The notes under the pieces: generated by a model
The model's input: the letters and a program-made list of their open reading frames with translations, nothing else
Database searches by the model: none
Told to the model about the DNA's origin: nothing
Assembly: GCA_001767575.1 (NCBI GenBank)
Contig: MELI01000017.1
Span: 1,078 to 7,883 of the forward strand
Length of the DNA stretch: 6,806 nt
From: Candidatus Aquicultor primus
GTDB lineage: Bacteria > Actinomycetota > Aquicultoria > Aquicultorales > Aquicultoraceae
Reading direction: 5' to 3'
Made by a program: the position numbers and the translations under genes
Shown: positions 5,315 to 6,806 of the stretch, piece by piece
Layout: each line of letters opens with the position of its first letter
How positions within the stretch are numbered: position 1 is the first letter of the stretch

Positions 5315-6806
5315 TTAAATGTTCGCGGGCGCCTTGGCCCCTGCGTACTCGACGATGGCCTCGACCAAGCCGGGAATAGTATATTCGCCGGCGACGATAT
5401 CGACGTTGAGGCCGAGTTTTTTAACCGCATCGGCCGTGACCGGGCCGATGACCGCAATAGCGAGACCGTCGATGAGTCGTTGTAAATCCGACCCGACGAG
5501 TTTTGCGAAGTTGTCGATGGTCGATGGGCTGGTGAAGGTCGCGATGTCGATTACGCCCTCCGCGAGGAGCTCTTTGATTCGCAAGGCGGCCGCGTTGTCG
5601 AGGACTGTCTGGTAAGCCTCGGCCACATCGACCTCCGCGCCCATTTGCCTTAAGGTGTCCGGCAGTATATTTCGCGCGACTTTGGCGCGCGGGATAAGAA
5701 TGCTTTTTCCCTCGACGCCTTCGCGGTCGAACTCGTCTATCAGACCCTCGGCGACAAACTCTTTCGGCATGATTTCGATGTTCATCAGAAGTTTTTTAAC
5801 CGCCCGCGCGGTCGCCGGGCCGATGACCGCTATCTTGGAGCCGGCCAAAATCCGTATATCTTTATCGAGATTCTTCATCCGCTCGATAAAATACTCGACG
5901 CCGTTAGCGCTGGTAAAAATAATCCAATCGTAGCCCGATCCGTTCTCCAAACGCTCGAGAGCACGGTCGAGAGCATCGAAGCTGTCGGGGTCGGCTATCT
6001 TGATAGTCGGTATCTCGATAGCCTGGCCGCCGAGGTCGGCGAGCAAATCGGTGAATGCGCCGGCCTGCTCTTTCGCCCTGGTTACAAGAATGCGCTTTCC
6101 AAAGAGCGGTTTCTTCTCGTACCAGCAAAGCTTCTCGCGCAGGCTGACGACCTCGCCGACGATGATGATGCACGGGGCTTTTAGCTCGACCTCGGTCACC
6201 CTTTGGACGATGTCGGAGAGCGTGCCGATGACCGTCTGTTGCTGGGGGGTCGTCCCCCATCTGATGACGGCGACCGGCGTCTGGCCGTTGCGCCCGTTGG
6301 CCGTGAGTTGCTCGACGATTTTGGGGAGATTGCGCATCCCCATGTAAAATATTATGGTGCCGATGCCGACGAGACTCTTCCAATCAATATCGGTATTTGG
6401 CTTTGAGGGGTCTTCGTGGCCTGTCACATAAGCAACGGTCGAGGTCATTCCGCGATGGGTCACCGGGATGCCGGCGTACGCGGGAACCGCGTTGCCCGAG
6501 GAGACCCCCGGCACGAACTCGAAGTCGATGCCGTTCTCAAAGAGTGTGAGCGCCTCTTCGCCGCCGCGCCCGAATATGAGCGGGTCGCCGCCTTTTAAGC
6601 GCGTGACTATCTTGTCCTCTTTCGCTTTGTCGACAAGGATTTGGTTGATATCGCTCTGCTTGACGGAGTGCTTGCCTTCGGCTTTGCCGACATATATATA
6701 CTCGACGCCGTCTTTTGCGTGTTCGAACAATAAGTTGGTCGCCAGGCGGTCGTAGATTAGCACATCGGCCCGGGCTATGCACTCAAGCCCGCGAAGGGTT
6801 ATTAGT
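5315..6806 (-). CDS. cobA-hemD: Uroporphyrinogen-III C-methyltransferase / uroporphyrinogen-III synthase fusion (N-terminus beyond window)
   Basis: A two-domain enzyme. The N-terminal SUMT part (visible residues 1 to about 225) makes precorrin-2 from uroporphyrinogen III with two SAM. The C-terminal HemD part (about 235-496) closes hydroxymethylbilane to uroporphyrinogen III. SUMT motifs seen are YVGKAEGKHSVKQSDIN (38-54), RLKGGDPLIFGRGGEE (69-84) and the stretch PGVSSGN to PVTHRG (99-119). HemD begins at LFGKRILVTRAKEQAG and shows FTSANGVEYF, AVIGPATARAV, FTSPSTIDNF and a second AVIGPVTADAVKKLG. The frame continues to base 6806 and reads LITLRGLECIARAD before the GTG at 6763, a normal SUMT N-terminal segment, so that GTG is an internal valine. 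Only some 15-20 residues should be missing. The fusion is common in Firmicutes and relatives. It channels product towards siroheme, cobalamin and the Ahb heme route. The next gene upstream is probably hemC. Confidence 0.96.
   Translation of the reverse strand, partial: LITLRGLECIARADVLIYDRLATNLLFEHAKDGVEYIYVGKAEGKHSVKQSDINQILVDKAKEDKIVTRLKGGDPLIFGRGGEEALTLFENGIDFEFVPGVSSGNAVPAYAGIPVTHRGMTSTVAYVTGHEDPSKPNTDIDWKSLVGIGTIIFYMGMRNLPKIVEQLTANGRNGQTPVAVIRWGTTPQQQTVIGTLSDIVQRVTEVELKAPCIIIVGEVVSLREKLCWYEKKPLFGKRILVTRAKEQAGAFTDLLADLGGQAIEIPTIKIADPDSFDALDRALERLENGSGYDWIIFTSANGVEYFIERMKNLDKDIRILAGSKIAVIGPATARAVKKLLMNIEIMPKEFVAEGLIDEFDREGVEGKSILIPRAKVARNILPDTLRQMGAEVDVAEAYQTVLDNAAALRIKELLAEGVIDIATFTSPSTIDNFAKLVGSDLQRLIDGLAIAVIGPVTADAVKKLGLNVDIVAGEYTIPGLVEAIVEYAGAKAPANI

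Noticed and set aside
5904..6383. 159-codon minus-strand frame within cobA-hemD
   Set aside because: Its product is Arg/His-rich low-complexity sequence typical of a shifted frame over a real gene; the cobA-hemD frame is intact, so it is not a frameshift remnant.
6761..6763. GTG as the start of cobA-hemD
   Set aside because: The frame stays open to the window edge and the upstream codons give the expected SUMT N-terminal sequence, so this codon is an internal valine.

Overview
The window looks like the chromosome of an anaerobic bacterium of moderate to high G+C. Strong GGAGG ribosome-binding sites, a REP-associated tyrosine transposase (RAYT) and a CobA-HemD fusion point to Bacteria. Tetrapyrrole genes next to an AhbD-type radical SAM enzyme suggest that heme is made through siroheme. 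That trait is known from archaea, sulfate reducers, Firmicutes and some deep-branching Gram-positive lineages. I cannot name a genus from sequence alone.

Layout, left to right. A cupin-type glucose-6-phosphate isomerase (+ strand, cut by the left edge) ends at 723 and is followed by a clear intrinsic terminator (749-781). Everything after it is on the minus strand. A small RAYT gene (881-1375), more A+T rich than its neighbours, is bracketed by four 24-nt REP palindromes. One covers the gene's 3' end. The other three lie upstream as an alternating array with an exact 41-nt pitch (1400, 1441, 1482). Next comes hemL (1536-2819), then a 191-nt A+T-rich gap with a hairpin, a Fur-like 7-1-7 box and a second dyad. 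Beyond it are the AhbD-like radical SAM gene (3011-4162), hemB (4319-5293; the start is corrected to the ATG behind the ribosome-binding site) and a cobA-hemD fusion (5315 to the right edge, where its N-terminus is cut).

In transcription order the tetrapyrrole block is cobA/hemD, hemB, ahbD-like, hemL. HemL makes 5-aminolevulinate and HemB makes porphobilinogen. HemC is not in the window and probably lies upstream. The HemD domain makes uroporphyrinogen III and the CobA domain methylates it to precorrin-2, the entry to siroheme, cobalamin and the siroheme-dependent heme route. The AhbD-like enzyme would perform the last step of that route, decarboxylating Fe-coproporphyrin III to heme b. AhbA, AhbB and AhbC are not visible here.

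The most unusual part is the RAYT/REP module. The transposase stop codon and last codons are made of REP sequence, the upstream REPs are regularly phased, one REP carries paired compensatory changes, and another can pair with the transposase ribosome-binding site.
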